Source of the DNA: Acidobacterium sp.
GTDB taxonomy: Bacteria > Acidobacteriota > Terriglobia > Terriglobales > Acidobacteriaceae
Direction: 5' to 3'
Length of the DNA stretch: 7,003 bases
Assembly (NCBI GenBank): GCA_003152595.1
Contig: PMAM01000286.1
Location: 807-7,809, forward strand
Numbering within the stretch: the first letter of the stretch is position 1; each line of letters opens with the position of its first letter. Both the position numbers and the translations under genes were made by a program. Positions 5,830 through 7,003 of the stretch are shown here, piece by piece. Below the pieces are notes generated by a model, which was not told the DNA's origin, ran no database searches, and saw nothing but the letters and a program-made list of their open reading frames with translations.

Positions 5830-7003
5830 ACGGTCCTGGATATTGGTGGCGCAAGGTGCGGCTGCTCTTCGGACGGGAGAAGTTTGCCGGCGAGCTGGAC
5901 GAGGAGATGACTTTCCATCGCGAGCAGGTGGCGAAGGAACTGGAAGAGGGGGGAATGACGTCGGAGGAGGCGGGCGTGGCGGCGATGCGGCGGTTCGGGA
6001 ATGCGACGCGGATGCGCGAGCGAAGCCATGAGGTGGTGGGATTCCGCGCGGAGACTGTGGCGCAGGATCTGCGGTTCGCGGTCCGGCAGCTGCGCAAGAG
6101 CCCGGGATTCGCGGTGACAGCGATTCTGATGCTGGCGCTGGGCATTGGTGCGAGCACGGCCATTTTCGGGTTTGTGGATGCTGCGCTGATCCAGCCGCTG
6201 CCGTACGCGCAGCAGAATCGGCTGGTGGACGTGGACGAGAGCGCGGAGGCGTTTCCGCGATCGAACATTTCGCGCGAGGACTACGACGACTGGAAGCGGA
6301 TGAACGTGACGCTGCAATCGTTCGATGTCTACAACGGGTCGGGTTTCCTGCTGCGGATCGGATCGGTCTCGGAGCCGGTGCCTGCGGCACGCGTGAGCGA
6401 CGGGTTCTTTCACACGCTGGGCGTGCAGCCGATGCTGGGGCGCGATTTTCGGCCCGGGGAGGACATGCCGGGCGGGGCAAAGATCGTGATGCTGAGCTAT
6501 GGCACATGGATGACGCGCTTCGGCGGGCGCCGCGATGTGGTTGGTGAGAAGGTGAGCCTGAGCGGAGATCCGTTCACGATTGTCGGGGTGCTGCCGCGCA
6601 ACTTTGCGTTCGCTCCGCGCGGGGGAGCTGAGGTGTGGGTGCCGCTGCTGGATAAGCCTTCCTGCGAGCAGCGCAGGAGTTGTCACGATCTCGACGGCGT
6701 GGCGCGGCTGAGGGACGGCGTCAGCCTCTCACAGGCGCGGGCGGATTTGCAGAAGATTGCTGCGCAGCTGGCGATTCAGTATCCGACGTCGAATACGGGT
6801 CAGGGCGCGAGCGTGCAGCCGCTCTCCGAAGCGATCGTCGGCAAGGTGCGGCCGATTCTGCTCACGCTGCTGGCGGGCGCGGGATTGCTGCTGCTGATCG
6901 CGTGCGTGAATGTCGCGAGCCTGCTGCTGGTTCGATCGGAGAGCCGGAGGCGCGAGATCGCGGTGCGTGGCGCGCTGGGGGCAACACCGGGGCGGCTGCT
7001 GCG
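5826..7003 (+). CDS. ADOP-family ABC permease, second copy (3' end beyond window)
   Basis: An open frame of 392 codons that runs off the right edge; about half the protein should be missing. The start ATG overlaps the padR stop (ATGA), typical of translational coupling. Visible order: basic/aromatic N-terminus (GYWWRKVRLLFGREKF), a helical cytosolic prefix (AGELDEEMTFHREQV, 21-35; MTSEEAG 44-50; MRRFGNA 54-60), DLRFAVRQLRKSPGF (81-95), TM1 about 96-117, a MacB-like periplasmic domain with GVQPMLGRDF (199-208) and FTIVGVLPRNFAF (250-262), TM2 about 343-368, and the FtsX-type coupling motif REIAVRGALGA (376-386). The layout matches the first ADOP but the sequences are clearly divergent, so this is not a recent tandem copy. 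No ATP-binding motif is present in the visible part, as expected for an orphan permease. Transported substrate or partner ATPase cannot be inferred. Confidence 0.92.
   Translation, partial: MNGPGYWWRKVRLLFGREKFAGELDEEMTFHREQVAKELEEGGMTSEEAGVAAMRRFGNATRMRERSHEVVGFRAETVAQDLRFAVRQLRKSPGFAVTAILMLALGIGASTAIFGFVDAALIQPLPYAQQNRLVDVDESAEAFPRSNISREDYDDWKRMNVTLQSFDVYNGSGFLLRIGSVSEPVPAARVSDGFFHTLGVQPMLGRDFRPGEDMPGGAKIVMLSYGTWMTRFGGRRDVVGEKVSLSGDPFTIVGVLPRNFAFAPRGGAEVWVPLLDKPSCEQRRSCHDLDGVARLRDGVSLSQARADLQKIAAQLAIQYPTSNTGQGASVQPLSEAIVGKVRPILLTLLAGAGLLLLIACVNVASLLLVRSESRRREIAVRGALGATPGRLL

Noticed and set aside
5506..6686. Minus-strand open frames opposite padR and the second ADOP
   Set aside because: Low-complexity Arg/Pro/Ala/Ser composition and no motifs; both plus-strand genes are recognised families.

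Overview
The window is GC-rich bacterial DNA, most likely from Acidobacteriota (Terriglobia/Acidobacteriaceae type). This is inferred from two large permeases of the acidobacterial duplicated orphan permease (ADOP) type, a small PadR regulator of the kind that accompanies them, and several dispersed repeat families. No rRNA or other taxonomic marker is present, so the assignment is an inference.

Layout. Positions 1-157 hold no gene. They contain the end of a tandem array of a ~43-bp repeat, which runs off the left edge. Two minus-strand genes follow: an aldo/keto reductase of the YdbC/PdxI type (158-1018, GTG start) and, upstream of it in transcription order, a Tat-exported N4-(beta-N-acetylglucosaminyl)-L-asparaginase-type Ntn hydrolase (1237-2568). 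The 218 bp between them hold three copies of a palindromic REP-like element. A fourth copy, with a perfect stem, lies in frame inside the asparaginase gene, close to a run of ten C residues. A 78-bp divergent region containing GGGAATA x3 separates the asparaginase gene from the plus-strand genes.

Plus strand. First comes an ADOP permease broken by one extra base near 3321 (2647-5326). Next is a 161-bp spacer with a strong hairpin and an interspersed repeat. Then come a PadR regulator (5488-5829) and a second ADOP permease (5826 to the window end, incomplete) that overlaps the PadR stop codon by ATGA. The start of padR carries two overlapping palindromes that could be its operator.

How the genes fit together. 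PadR and the second ADOP form a translationally coupled pair, which suggests a locally regulated membrane protein. Both ADOPs have MacB/FtsX permease architecture, but no ATPase is encoded here. The two minus-strand genes look like ordinary metabolic enzymes and have no evident functional tie to the permeases. The most distinctive signal is the repeat ecology: at least four repeat families, one of which appears to have entered a protein-coding gene in frame.
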